Positions 17,714 through 26,823 of a DNA stretch of 64,000 nucleotides are shown here, in pieces (position 1 is the stretch's first letter; the number at the start of each line of letters is the position of its first letter). A program made the position numbers and the translations under genes. Source of the DNA: Deinococcus hopiensis KR-140 (GTDB lineage Bacteria > Deinococcota > Deinococci > Deinococcales > Deinococcaceae); assembly GCF_900176165.1 (NCBI RefSeq), contig NZ_FWWU01000005.1, positions 62,001 to 126,000 of the forward strand, given 5' to 3'. The notes below the pieces were generated by a model. It did not search any database. It was given only the letters and a program-made list of their open reading frames with translations, and was not told where the DNA came from.

Positions 17714-18670
17714 CTATCCCCGCAATCCAAGTATAAGCTCGCGGAGGGTTTCTATACGAATGCGTGTCGTTGGATCGTTCCTGGCCGCATCATTCCAGAT
17801 CCTTGGGAACCACCGATTCATTTCGCTCGTGAGTCGGTCATAGAGTGAGATATTTCGTCCTAATTGTCTGGCAAAGACTTCTGCTTCCAAATAACCTGCC
17901 ATTATAAGATCGTAGCTGTATATTAAGGAATGGAATGGCGATCTCCAATTAGAACTATCGAGCCTATAATCTTTGGTATTGGGTTCAATGCTTTCAAGGA
18001 GGGTAGATGCAACAAGTACGCCATGTTGCGGGAAGCGAGCAAGCAAATCGGAAAGACGTTCTGGGTGATGAATAAAAATAAGCCAGATAAGTCCTATGAG
18101 GTCGCCCTGAATAGATTCGGCGAGGATGGCATCTAACAATATTTTATTGGCACCTGGACTCCCTGATGCTTCAAATGTAATTAAATTTGCTAGTGCAATA
18201 GGGTCACTTCGATGAAGTCTCTCACTCAATTCACTTAAGAAATCCTGCCCTTCGACGACCGCTAGGCGATCGTCGACCGATGACTCGGTCTTCCGCGTGA
18301 GCAGATAATAGGGGCGTACATCGATTGTGAGAAGGGAATCCGGCCCAGACAGTGGGCCTTCAGCAGATTCCTGTAGGAGCGGTTGATTGCTTTCGACGAT
18401 CTCCACAAGAGTTTTGAATACATCCAAGGGCTCGGCGCGAAAGAACTCGCGACGCTCCTGAACGCGCGAAGATCGGAATGCATGGTGCATTTTGCCTTCG
18501 ATTAAGCGGGGATGGTCAACGCGTAAAGCGGCGGAGACTTGAAAGGGTGTCGGCACCCCTGTCGAACTGAGTTCGGCTGCTCGTCGGAAGGGATCTCTGT
18601 TCGTTAAGCCTATTTTAACCAAGCTAGGCAAACTGGGATTCGTGAGGATGTAGATATACCCGCCGTCCAT
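17714..18670 (-). CDS. T5orf172 (GIY-YIG-like) domain protein
   Basis: 318 residues from ATG 18670. The N-terminal 90 residues (GYIYILTNPSLPSLVKIGLT, then AELSSTGVPTPF, then MHHAFRSSRV) are a T5orf172 domain, a GIY-YIG-superfamily nuclease fold found in phage and defence contexts. The remaining 220 residues are helical with no recognised domain. GC content is lower than in neighbours, which suggests transfer. It lies next to truncated IS DNA and a TerY-P operon. Confidence 0.75.
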   Translation of the reverse strand: MDGGYIYILTNPSLPSLVKIGLTNRDPFRRAAELSSTGVPTPFQVSAALRVDHPRLIEGKMHHAFRSSRVQERREFFRAEPLDVFKTLVEIVESNQPLLQESAEGPLSGPDSLLTIDVRPYYLLTRKTESSVDDRLAVVEGQDFLSELSERLHRSDPIALANLITFEASGSPGANKILLDAILAESIQGDLIGLIWLIFIHHPERLSDLLARFPQHGVLVASTLLESIEPNTKDYRLDSSNWRSPFHSLIYSYDLIMAGYLEAEVFARQLGRNISLYDRLTSEMNRWFPRIWNDAARNDPTTRIRIETLRELILGLRG

Positions 18671-19008
18671 TCTTGCCTCCTGCCAGCTCAGACGTTCGCC
18701 CTCAGGCACCTAGGTGTGGAATTGGAAGGGCGCGCGCTGCACTGCAGGCGGTGTGTCCTTCCTTCATTGCCCGTGGCGCTTGCCGTACTGGTGGATTCAG
18801 TGAATTCAACGGTTGCTCCTCATTCCCGCGTGCATGTGACTCAGCATAGGTCCGCGCGAGGGCAGATCGCGACGCAGTTGTGCCAGGCGTTGGGGGCATT
18901 AATGGGGGCAGGATATAGCCAGGTGAGCACTGCCGTTCCTCTGGTGCTTGAGGCTGTATGTGCCGTCGCTGCCCCACCTTCCTGGTGGGCTTTGTAGAGT
19001 CTGATTGG

Positions 19009-20934
19009 TCAAAGTTGTTGAATCAGAGCTTCGCGTTGCTTCAACAAGCCCTCGAGTTGGGCCCTGGTCTGCTGGTACTCGCTTTCCTCATGGGTGCGCG
19101 CAACCTGAAGCGCTGAGAGCCCATGCAGCAGGTTCTGATAGAGCTGGTTCTGCTCGGCCGTTACGGTCACCTGCACCGCAGCTCTGAGAGAGGCGGGCAG
19201 GGTGCTGGTCTGAGGGGGCATGCTCTGTGCAAGGCGGTTGCGCCAGTTGACCAGATCGCTGGCGATTTTGGTGCTGATGCCTGGTACAGCGACGACGCGG
19301 TCGTACTGCACGTCGTACGCGGTATGGACGCCATAGCGCTTGAGCGATTCCACGCGTTTTTCGGCCACGCCGGAAATGACTCCAGGACTGATTGTGTGGC
19401 GCAGCAGGAACTTTGCTTCCAGGTAGGCGTTGTATTTTCGCCGTGCATCCGCTTCCCGCTGCTGCGTGAGCTTCTGGGGGTTGCGGAGCTGGTCGTAGAT
19501 CACCTGGAGTTCCTGCGTCAGGCTCTGTGAGCGGGTGAGTCCCGCACTGCTCTGCTGCTGCTTCATCACGAGCTGCTGCACCTGGGTATCAAGCGCCTTA
19601 ATCTCCGCCAGGGTGGTGGGATTCCCAAGGGAGTGACGTCCGTTGAACAGCGCCATAGCCAGCACCCAGCACAGTGCAGTCAGGACCACGGGGAAATGAA
19701 TGAGCAGCACCGCAAGGCCAGCAAGCGCCGCGACCGTGGCGCCTATCACCGCGCGGCGGCGCCTGCCGATCACCGCGGGTGTCACCGGAATGGCCAGCGC
19801 CGGCAGCGTCAGCGTCCCCGCTGGCACCACCGCCAGACTGCTGACTTGCTGCCAGGCCCGTTCGACCTCTGTGGTCGAGGGGGGCTTGCTGGGAATCGCG
19901 GTGGGGACCTGCACTGCAGGGGGCGTGGTCCTTGCACTGAAGTACACCCTTTTGGACTGACGTTCCAAGGCGCACCACGGACAGATCTCCCCACGAACGC
20001 GCGCGTGGGTGGAGTTCCGCTCACAGGGAACGAGCGAGGCGTGCAGGTCCTGAAGAGCGTGGGTCCACTGCGCAGCGGTGGGACGCTGACGTTGCGGGCC
20101 GAACGCCGCTTCGAACATGTCTGCTATGGCGTTCGGCACAATGCTCAGGGCTGGTCGCCGCGGTGGGGGCTCCAGGCCGATGGCGTGCGCCCGGCGGCTC
20201 CAGGCGAAGTGATGCTGGCGGATGGCGTCGCCCATGCTGAAATCCTGGCCGTTGCGGTAGACCCCCGCGTACGGGTAGGCGCCCATGCCGACGATAAGCT
20301 GGAAAATGAACGTCGCTAGGCCAAAGTTGTCGTGGTTCTGGGTGCGCACGACGGACGTGAGGGCCTGTCCCTGCAGTTCCGGCGGGGTGAATTCCAGCAT
20401 GCCGACGCCACACAAGAAGGATTCACCTTTGTGCGTGATCTGGAAGGAGTCCACGTCGATAATCTGCACGGTTGCTTTGCGGGTGACGTAGATGTTGTTG
20501 GGGTTGACGTCACCAATGACGTGGTTGTGCTCGTGGATGGTCGCGAATGAGGCCGCGAGGTTGCGTGCGGCGAGCGTCAGGAACTTCCAATCGGCGTCCG
20601 GGTAGTGCTTGCGGCGTGAATCCTCGCCGGTCAACTCGTGAATCTGGTGGGCGCCGCTGAGTTCCACGCGCGGCATGGTGAAGCCAATCACGTCCCCACC
20701 TGGGATCGTAATCGGCGCGATGGGCCAAGCGCTGACCTTGCGCAGTGGCCCTGTCGCGAGTTGCGGGAGCAACTTGATCTTGCGTTGCTGCTGCCGGTCA
20801 GGTGGGGCGTTGTAGATCTTGGCGACCACCTGCGGCTGATGGGGGACCGCGAACACTTTCCCCTGCCCACCCTGTCCCATGGGCTTGTGGTCCAGTGCCA
20901 GTGGCCGTCCCTGGGGGTCTAGGTACGTTGTCAC
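19009..20934 (-). CDS. YegI-like protein kinase with zinc ribbon and helix-hairpin-helix
   Basis: 641 residues. Kinase domain about 15-300: Gly-loop GQGGQGKVF, ATP-binding Lys39 (VVAKIY), catalytic loop GDVNPNN (141-147) and metal-binding DVDSF (160-164). A zinc ribbon follows (C304, H310, C318, C321). Two hydrophobic segments near 385-430 could anchor it in the membrane. The C-terminal part is coiled and holds a helix-hairpin-helix (VPGISTKIASDLVNW). This is the kinase of the TerY-P triad (compare E. coli YegI). Its ATG overlaps the stop of the PP2C gene by four bases. Confidence 0.8.
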   Translation of the reverse strand: MTTYLDPQGRPLALDHKPMGQGGQGKVFAVPHQPQVVAKIYNAPPDRQQQRKIKLLPQLATGPLRKVSAWPIAPITIPGGDVIGFTMPRVELSGAHQIHELTGEDSRRKHYPDADWKFLTLAARNLAASFATIHEHNHVIGDVNPNNIYVTRKATVQIIDVDSFQITHKGESFLCGVGMLEFTPPELQGQALTSVVRTQNHDNFGLATFIFQLIVGMGAYPYAGVYRNGQDFSMGDAIRQHHFAWSRRAHAIGLEPPPRRPALSIVPNAIADMFEAAFGPQRQRPTAAQWTHALQDLHASLVPCERNSTHARVRGEICPWCALERQSKRVYFSARTTPPAVQVPTAIPSKPPSTTEVERAWQQVSSLAVVPAGTLTLPALAIPVTPAVIGRRRRAVIGATVAALAGLAVLLIHFPVVLTALCWVLAMALFNGRHSLGNPTTLAEIKALDTQVQQLVMKQQQSSAGLTRSQSLTQELQVIYDQLRNPQKLTQQREADARRKYNAYLEAKFLLRHTISPGVISGVAEKRVESLKRYGVHTAYDVQYDRVVAVPGISTKIASDLVNWRNRLAQSMPPQTSTLPASLRAAVQVTVTAEQNQLYQNLLHGLSALQVARTHEESEYQQTRAQLEGLLKQREALIQQL

Positions 20935-21857
20935 GCGCGCAGGGCGAGCACCAGGGTCTTGTCGTCGTCGGTGCTGGCGTTGATGCGTTCGTTATTAAGC
21001 GTGCGCGCGAGGGCCCCCTCGAACAGTTCCCGGTCCGAACTGGCCTCAAGCGCCTGGAAGAAGCGAGCAAAGAAGGCAGGATGGACGCGCTGCTCCTGCA
21101 GACGCAAGCAGACCATCTGCAGGCCGTCGCTGACCATGGCAAGCTTTCTGACGGTGCCTGAGATGCGTCTGGTGTGCACCTGCTCCGGGCGGGCGGCATA
21201 CACGAAGTCAGTCTGGTTGGCGTACTCGCCCCCTGATGGCCAGGCAGCCACGTCGAGGTCCTCGTCGCCGTAGATGAGGGCCCCGTCACCCACCTGGAAG
21301 AACAGCGCGGCCTGCGGGAAGACCACGGCGCACAGCAGCGTGCATGCAAGGTCCCGGGGTTCGCACTCCATGGCGTCCGCGAGCGCTTCAAGATGCGCAC
21401 GCGCCTCGCTGATCAGGCTGTCGGGATTCAGGTCTTCCAGGCTCAGGCCGGAGCTGCACAGCAGGTGTTCCACGCGGGTACTGATGAAATCGCACGCGGC
21501 GCGGCTGCCATACTCGGCGTGACGGGCGCTGCCAGCGCCGTCGCTCACCACAGCGATGAGTACGCCCTCCTCACCGGATGTCTGGCACGCACGTATGGTG
21601 TGCGCGTCCTGGCATGGCGTGCCGCTGGCAATATGACTGGTGCCCCGAACGGACGCGCCCGCCAGAAGCCAGTCCGGTGTGGACCCGGATGAGGCCTGCT
21701 CAAAGGTGGGGTCCACAGGTGGTTGTGGCTCCTCCAGCGCAGGCGAGTCTGCATGCCTGACCTCTTCAGCGACCTGGTCCTCAGCGACTTGGTCTTCAGC
21801 GCGCTCGGTGGGCTCTTCGGCCATACGTTCGTTCATGCCAGGCTCTAGATGGTCCAT
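20931..21857 (-). CDS. PP2C-type serine/threonine phosphatase of a TerY-P triad
   Basis: About 308 residues if begun at ATG 21857; ATG 21836 is equally possible and neither has a strong ribosome site. PP2C metal-binding motifs are present: GTPCQDAHT, VVSDGAGSARHAEYGS, QVGDGALIYG, AMVSDGLQMV and the final DDDKTLVLAL. The N-terminal 60 residues are acidic and contain a small repeat (EDQVAEDQVAEE). It should remove phosphates placed by the adjacent kinase, as proposed for YegK-type enzymes in Ter-linked stress systems. Confidence 0.8.
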   Translation of the reverse strand: MDHLEPGMNERMAEEPTERAEDQVAEDQVAEEVRHADSPALEEPQPPVDPTFEQASSGSTPDWLLAGASVRGTSHIASGTPCQDAHTIRACQTSGEEGVLIAVVSDGAGSARHAEYGSRAACDFISTRVEHLLCSSGLSLEDLNPDSLISEARAHLEALADAMECEPRDLACTLLCAVVFPQAALFFQVGDGALIYGDEDLDVAAWPSGGEYANQTDFVYAARPEQVHTRRISGTVRKLAMVSDGLQMVCLRLQEQRVHPAFFARFFQALEASSDRELFEGALARTLNNERINASTDDDKTLVLALRA

Positions 21858-22510
21858 TCGTCGCTCGGCTTTTGCAAGCTGATGGCCATGCCTGGCGTGG
21901 AGCGCGAGACGCTTTTGAGGCTGGATGACAACCACAAGAACATCTCGCGGAAGTTGTTGCCGCGCAATTTTTGTGGGGGACGCTTGCTGGAGAACTGCTG
22001 CAGGGTGTCCATGTTGGCGCCTTCAACAGCGAAGGCAAAGAAAGCGAACTGGCTCTTCTCCTCGCCTTCGCGGGCCCGGCGAGCGGCGTCCTCCCAGCGG
22101 TCCGTGGGCTGGCCGTCAGTGAGCAGGAAGATCCATGGGCGATAGTACTTCAGGCCAGCATTGCGGTATTGCGCTTTGCGGGCGTCGAGCATGTCGATGG
22201 CCTTGTGTACGGCGCCCCCCATGGGTGTCTGTCCGTTCGGAATGATGGTGAGGTGCCGGAAGGCCTCGGCGCTGGCGAAGTCGCTGACGACCTCGACGCG
22301 CTCACCGAACGTGACGGTCGCGATCTCGCAGCGCTTCATGGCCAGGCTATCGTCGCGCAGGTCATCCCCGAACGTGCGCAGCGCCTGGTTGAGCAGGTTG
22401 ATGCGCTCTCCACTCATGCTGCCGCTGCTGTCAAGGAGGAGCACGACCGGGCAGCGTGGTTCGGGGTTGGAGTAGAGGGTGTCGTCGTCAAGTGGGATTT
22501 GATCGAACAT
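21845..22510 (-). CDS. TerY/YegL-like vWA domain protein
   Basis: 221 residues that are almost entirely a von Willebrand A domain. The MIDAS residues are intact: DSSGSMSG at 27-34, Thr95 in GQTPMGG and TDGQPTD at 131-137. It should bind a divalent metal and a protein partner, and in TerY-P systems it is the adaptor for the kinase/phosphatase pair. The gene overlaps the start of the PP2C gene, which supports a single operon. Confidence 0.8.
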   Translation of the reverse strand: MFDQIPLDDDTLYSNPEPRCPVVLLLDSSGSMSGERINLLNQALRTFGDDLRDDSLAMKRCEIATVTFGERVEVVSDFASAEAFRHLTIIPNGQTPMGGAVHKAIDMLDARKAQYRNAGLKYYRPWIFLLTDGQPTDRWEDAARRAREGEEKSQFAFFAFAVEGANMDTLQQFSSKRPPQKLRGNNFREMFLWLSSSLKSVSRSTPGMAISLQKPSDEWTI

Positions 22511-22571
22511 GTTGATGTAGGGTACGGCCTTTTGGGAGCAGGGGCGGCGATCTGTAGGGTCGGGCGCCGCC

Positions 22572-23114
22572 TTACGGCCTGGAAGTCAGATTGAAATGCA
22601 CGGTGTAGGTGTGCCCGAGACTTTTCAGGCGCTCCTGAAGGAATCCCACATACAGGCGTGCGAGGGCAACATGCGCTTCGTAACTCGCGGGGTAGGTTAT
22701 TTCGAGGCGGCGTTCTGCGGCCCGCGTATGAATTCTGGCGGGCTCGAGCAGTTCTTGCACGTCGTGTTCAAGCACCCGGCGTAGCGCGCGCCAGACCTCT
22801 GGAGCGTCACCGGTGACGGTGTTATCCGCGACGGGCGGCGCCCTGTATGGAGGTGCAGGACTGGCCCTTTGCGGAGGAGGACTTGGCTGCGCAGGGGAAG
22901 TCTGGTGCATGACTGGGTTGATGAGATCGGCCAGGACCATGCCCCACAGGGCATCCGGTGGAACCCGGCCGAAATCGACTGAGCCGCTCTGAATGCGTTT
23001 CCGGACCTCCTGGGAACCCAGGTAGCGAAATGACTTGATGTACTGCTCTAAAGCGTCACGAGCAACGTGGGGAGATGGTTGAGGTGTGGAGATGACGACG
23101 CGGGGCTTAGTCAT
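22572..23114 (-). CDS. unknown first gene of the TerY-P operon
   Basis: 180 residues, 61 bases upstream of the vWA gene. An N-terminal helical region (ALEQYIKSFRYLGSQEVRKR) is joined by a Pro-rich linker (about 90-115) to a C-terminal alpha/beta region (RLEITYPASYEAHVALARLY, then VGFLQERL). No membrane segment and no motif I recognise. Its constant position with the triad elsewhere would make it a candidate substrate or effector; this cannot be tested here. Confidence 0.6.
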   Translation of the reverse strand: MTKPRVVISTPQPSPHVARDALEQYIKSFRYLGSQEVRKRIQSGSVDFGRVPPDALWGMVLADLINPVMHQTSPAQPSPPPQRASPAPPYRAPPVADNTVTGDAPEVWRALRRVLEHDVQELLEPARIHTRAAERRLEITYPASYEAHVALARLYVGFLQERLKSLGHTYTVHFNLTSRP

Positions 23115-23177
23115 GACGATCTAGGTTGCTGCCGTTCACGCCGCGAGGCTACCATCCAGTGCAATGCTCCTGGCAGA

Positions 23178-23410
23178 GCGACCTGGTTGTACGTGTTCAA
23201 ATAGGTCATGGCTGGCCGGCATGACTCCGCCCTGAAGGGCCACTGCGGGATTCCAGCCCGACTTTCCCGTCTCGCGCGAGCGGCTGTTCCACGTCCAGCA
23301 GGCCTACTGTGACTGAAGGTCAGGCCCTGCTGGCCAGCCTGCTGCGCCACGAGGCGAAGACCAACAGCTACAAGTTCGCCCTGATTCGCACCCTGAACGA
23401 CCTGGCCCTG
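23178..23410 (+). repeat. copy A of a 233-bp duplication (HNH gene 5' region)
   Basis: This segment matches 38345-38576 almost throughout, including non-coding DNA (GGTTGTACGTGTTCAAATAG is shared exactly) and the first 34 codons of the HNH gene from the GTG at 23309. Scattered substitutions and a few short indels separate the copies. The match ends at 23410, where the sequence switches to a FabH fragment. Confidence 0.8.
23309..23410 (+). pseudogene. 5' end of HNH endonuclease gene
   Basis: The first 34 codons (TEGQALLASLLRHEAKTNSY and so on) are nearly the same as the start of the intact HNH gene at 38475. The frame then runs without a stop into the FabH fragment and beyond to 23611, so a chimeric 100-residue product could be made but would have no HNH centre. 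Confidence 0.7.
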
Positions 23411-23518
23411 TCAGACAGCCGCCCTTCGATCGGCACCACGGCGTTGGGAGGGTACGTTCCAGAACGGGTGGTGTCCAACGCCGAATACGAGGCGCAGTTG
23501 GACACCACCGCCGAGTGG
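23411..23518 (+). pseudogene. N-terminal fragment of 3-oxoacyl-ACP synthase III (FabH)
   Basis: About 36 codons encode IGTTALGGYVPERVVSNAEY followed by EAQLDTTAEW, the hallmark N-terminus of FabH up to the residues just before the conserved TGI turn. No catalytic Cys is included. It is fused in frame to the HNH start. A C-terminal FabH fragment lies on the other strand at 29374-29657. Confidence 0.75.
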
Positions 23519-23522
23519 CGCG

Positions 23523-23807
23523 CGTACCACCGCTGCGTCCTACCTGCTGTACGTCGCAGACCCCACCCGCTTCCCCTTCTATATGCCCAAGTACCGGGGG
23601 AAAGCGATTGAGCACCTGTACGGCAAGAGCCGGCGTGAGCGCCTCGACGATGGATCACCGGGGAGGTTGATGCTCGCCTATACGCAGCGGTGCACGTACC
23701 TGCTCCGGGTATTTCAGGACACGGGCGTCGGGCTGGAAGACATGATGGACCTGCACAGCGGCCTGCACCTGCTCGCCCGCGACCTGCTGGACGGTGGCAA
23801 AGCCTGA
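23523..23807 (+). pseudogene. C-terminal fragment of an unknown protein
   Basis: A frame without its own early start (first ATG at 23583) encodes YLLYVADPTRFPFYMPKY and a helical, charged end RDLLDGGKA. It looks like the tail of a larger protein joined to the FabH scrap at about 23520. The LLxVADPxRFPFY pattern recalls N-terminal-domain segments of McrB-type restriction proteins, but the match is weak. Confidence 0.45.
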
Positions 23808-23864
23808 GGGCTCAGCGCTCGCCCATCAGCCGTCTCAAGCCCGCGCTCAATCTCCCCGAGACGG

Positions 23865-25541
23865 TTACGTTCGATCGGCAGTGCGTTCCCAGTCATACTC
23901 CAGAGTACGGTCGCCGTCAGGCACAGTGAGCGTGCTTTCGTCGAAATCTTCGGGAAGCAGATCCAGCAGGGTAAAAATCCCTGGCTGATCAAATGTGGCC
24001 CGCGAGAACGCGCCGCGGTAGGCGGGGGTGTCCCGGAGCTCGGGCAGGGGCTGCAAGCTCAGCTCCGAGATGACCTCAGTCAGCAGCGTGACGGTTGCGG
24101 GGTTGAGTGCACTCAGGTCAGGCGCCTCGGGGATGGGCACTTCGTCGCGAATCGCCAGCGCCACCGCAGCGGTGAGCATCCGCCCTTTGTGGTTCACAAG
24201 CCCCCATCGCGCGCCAGGACCTGCGAGACCCCCGGCCAGGGTGGTGGCACCATGGCCGAGCAGGGGCTCTCCCCGGCGCGTGAGGCTGCGCACCTCGGCG
24301 TGCATCAGCAGGGTGCTGAGCGCCTGAGCCACCCCATTGTCGTTCAGCCCCCGTCCCTGCAGGGCTGGGAGCAGGGAGAGCATCAGACTCAGGACGCTTT
24401 GCAGTCTGAGCCTCCCTTGGGAGCTGAGGTTGTGGTGCTGCAAGGCACCAACTTCACCGTCCAGAAGGATGGTCGGTGCGCCCTCAGGAAGCTGATCCAG
24501 GGGCTCCGTGGCCTGGATCCCGGAGGTTCCGTCCACCGCCCGGTTCACGAGTTCCAGGACGGGTGGAGTGGGGTAGAGCGCTGCTTCCACCAGGCCTGGA
24601 CTGTGGGCGCCTCGCCACATCATGCGGTGATTGCCCAATACCATGAGGCGTGCGTTCAGATGCGCAACTGCGTCCCACGTCACCGAAGAGTCAAGAAGTG
24701 CCTTCAGGGCGCGTACGCTGCCGACCTCCACACCAGTCTGGTCCTTGCCTCCTGGGATATGGGTCCACCCAGTGACGAAGTTTTCGCCGACTTCTACCCA
24801 GCGCTTCCAGTCCTCTCCGAAGCGTTCAACTAGAGGACTCACGGCCATATAGATGAGGCAGCTCACCCCTTCAGCGTCCCCCTGAACCGAGAAGACTTCT
24901 TGTCCCCGGATATTGACCCGCAGGTAGGTGACGACTCCCGGAAGATTGTTGTTGTCCTTCGGCAGGCAGGTGACCGTCCAGGAAATCAACTCTGTCCGGT
25001 TCGGCAAAGGAAAGGCCCTCAACAAGTAAAGGTGCAAAAGCGCCAGCGCCTCCTGGGCATAAGGCAACGAATTGAAGAGCTTCATCTTGTGATAGTCGGG
25101 GACCACCAACCACGGGTGCGGGGTTCGGCGTTCGGAGTCCTGGACTTCAAGATATCCGCCCACCCAAGCTTCCAGTTGAGCTGCAGAGAGCCTGGCTGTC
25201 ACATCGAGCGTCGCCTTAATGTCCGAATTGTCTGGGGCGTTGCGTAATTCAAAGCCCTCCCGACGTAGTAACCGGATGTATTCCTTTTCCAGGACGCTCA
25301 GGTCCTGTTCAGGAAAAGCCTGAAAGGTGATGGCTTTGAGGTCAGTCCATTTCTGGCTGTGATCGCGAAAGCGGTCCGCAACGTCGACCGACCTTCCAAC
25401 GTAGTAGTGGTTATTTTCAAAGCGTAGGACGTAAATGCCGTACCGTTCCCTGGGCAGGTAGTCGTCGACGACCGACGCGCGTCCAGTCACGTCCACCCAC
25501 TCGGGAAATCCCTCGTTCCGGAGAAATGCATCTTTGTCCAT
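23865..25541 (-). CDS. large GIY-YIG domain protein
   Basis: 558 residues from ATG 25541, three bases after the stop of the XRE-GGCT gene. Residues about 30-90 form a GIY-YIG nuclease domain (YGIYVLRFENNHYYVGRS, then VADRFRDHSQKWTD), with the expected Arg and a Glu in FPEQDLSVLEKEY. The following 450 residues are soluble, with no other domain I recognise. It is the third gene of a tightly packed operon with a glutamine amidotransferase and an XRE-gamma-GCT fusion, so it may be the nuclease effector of that set. Confidence 0.7.
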   Translation of the reverse strand: MDKDAFLRNEGFPEWVDVTGRASVVDDYLPRERYGIYVLRFENNHYYVGRSVDVADRFRDHSQKWTDLKAITFQAFPEQDLSVLEKEYIRLLRREGFELRNAPDNSDIKATLDVTARLSAAQLEAWVGGYLEVQDSERRTPHPWLVVPDYHKMKLFNSLPYAQEALALLHLYLLRAFPLPNRTELISWTVTCLPKDNNNLPGVVTYLRVNIRGQEVFSVQGDAEGVSCLIYMAVSPLVERFGEDWKRWVEVGENFVTGWTHIPGGKDQTGVEVGSVRALKALLDSSVTWDAVAHLNARLMVLGNHRMMWRGAHSPGLVEAALYPTPPVLELVNRAVDGTSGIQATEPLDQLPEGAPTILLDGEVGALQHHNLSSQGRLRLQSVLSLMLSLLPALQGRGLNDNGVAQALSTLLMHAEVRSLTRRGEPLLGHGATTLAGGLAGPGARWGLVNHKGRMLTAAVALAIRDEVPIPEAPDLSALNPATVTLLTEVISELSLQPLPELRDTPAYRGAFSRATFDQPGIFTLLDLLPEDFDESTLTVPDGDRTLEYDWERTADRT

Positions 25542-25544
25542 GGT

Positions 25545-26177
25545 TCAATCCCGTCCTTTTTTGGTCCATACGCCGTCTTTGATCAGGCGCATCTTGGCGG
25601 TGGATCTGGCGATCAGGTAGACCCAGCAGGGAACCGCCAGGTCGGCCTGGTCATCCCTCGGATCGCTGGTGATAGCCACGGTCTGGTGGCGCGTGAAGAG
25701 CGGCGGGGTGTCATCCACGCCCTCAATGACGTCAAAGACTTTCAGGGCCTTGCCCATGGTCTGAGGCGTATAGCGGTAGATAAAGCCGTCCACCAAGTCA
25801 GTTGCTTTGCGGGTGCGGACCAGGCCGGGATAGCCCCAGTTGGTGTCGTACATTGCAAAGCCTGCGAGGAGCGCTCGCTGGTATCCCAGCGGATTGGTGG
25901 CGGCGACCACACCCGCGCGGGAGAACCCAGGCTTCATGGTGCCGTAGGTGAAGAAGTGCAGGGGAGAGTCGGACTCGCTGGGTTCCGAGAAGCGGATGCC
26001 CAGGCCAACCGCTTCGGTGATGCGTTGCACGCCCGCCGGGATCAGTTGCACCTTGTTGTTCTCCACCGAGGAGACGTACTGGCGCGTAACGCCTGCGAGC
26101 TGAGCGACTTGATCGAGCGTCTTCTTCTGCTCCTCGCGCCTTTCTTTAAGCACCTGGCCGTCGAGAAAGGCGCTCAT
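25545..26177 (-). CDS. XRE-type HTH fused to gamma-glutamylcyclotransferase-like domain
   Basis: 210 residues from ATG 26177, whose ATGA overlaps the upstream stop. Residues 9-60 are an XRE HTH (LDQVAQLAGVTRQYVSSVEN). Residues 75-200 are a gamma-glutamylcyclotransferase/AIG2-like domain: substrate loop FTYGTMKPG (76-84), YPGLVR, DGFIYRY, and FDVIEG with the likely catalytic Glu152. The usual activity is release of 5-oxoproline from gamma-glutamyl amines. The fusion suggests a regulator that senses, or an enzyme that is controlled with, gamma-glutamyl metabolites. I know of no standard system with this architecture. Confidence 0.75.
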   Translation of the reverse strand: MSAFLDGQVLKERREEQKKTLDQVAQLAGVTRQYVSSVENNKVQLIPAGVQRITEAVGLGIRFSEPSESDSPLHFFTYGTMKPGFSRAGVVAATNPLGYQRALLAGFAMYDTNWGYPGLVRTRKATDLVDGFIYRYTPQTMGKALKVFDVIEGVDDTPPLFTRHQTVAITSDPRDDQADLAVPCWVYLIARSTAKMRLIKDGVWTKKGRD

Positions 26178-26800
26178 GCGGCGCCTTCCAGCCACCAGCG
26201 GAAGACGGCCAGCCAGCGCGGGTCATCCTTGACGAGGCTCTCGGGGTGGAACTGAACGCCGATCGCGCCAGGGGTGTGCCAGGCCTCGGGAAGACCGTCG
26301 GGGGCCGAGCCGATCAGGGTGAGGCCGGACGCCAGGGTTTTTACGCCCTGGTGGTGATTGGAGTTGACCAGCGCCTCTTTGCCCATGTAGCGGCTTCCCA
26401 GGCCGCTGAACTGGACTTGGTGCACCTGATGCCCGTCGTGAATGGCCTCACCCCCCTGCTGCTTTTCAACGTCTTGATAGAGCGTGCCGCCGAGCAGCAC
26501 GTTGAGCAGCTGTGCGCCGCGGCACAGACCCAGAAAGGGAATGCCCTTTTCCAGGGCCTGGTCGAGCAACTGGTATTCCCGCAGGTCCCGATCCGGCGAG
26601 AAGCGCTTGCAGTGCTCGTCTGCCTCTCCATACAGCGCCGGGTTGAGGTCAGGTCCGCCTCCGCCCAGGAGCACATCGATGTCCCGCAGGCCCGTGGGGG
26701 TTGCGACCTCGACGGCCTTGATTCCGGGATCGAGGGAACGGAGGGCAAACTCAATTTCCTGCATGCGGCTGCTTCTAAAGTATCCAACTTTGAATGTCAT
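26174..26800 (-). CDS. class-I glutamine amidotransferase, peptidase C26 (PuuD-like)
   Basis: 208 residues. Catalytic triad of the fold is visible: nucleophile Cys93 in GLCRGAQLLNV and His185/Glu187 in GVQFHPESLV; NSNHHQGV is the typical substrate-side loop of gamma-glutamyl-GABA hydrolases. It would hydrolyse a gamma-glutamyl bond in the cytoplasm. First gene of the three-gene operon; the next gene also carries a gamma-glutamyl-specific domain, so both probably act on the same class of compound. Confidence 0.8.
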   Translation of the reverse strand: MTFKVGYFRSSRMQEIEFALRSLDPGIKAVEVATPTGLRDIDVLLGGGGPDLNPALYGEADEHCKRFSPDRDLREYQLLDQALEKGIPFLGLCRGAQLLNVLLGGTLYQDVEKQQGGEAIHDGHQVHQVQFSGLGSRYMGKEALVNSNHHQGVKTLASGLTLIGSAPDGLPEAWHTPGAIGVQFHPESLVKDDPRWLAVFRWWLEGAA

Positions 26801-26823
26801 GCTGGATATCCTGGACTAGTCTT

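Noticed and set aside
19809..20413. Arg/Pro-rich frames within the kinase gene
   Set aside because: Out-of-frame shadows of the kinase, which has all motifs in its own frame.
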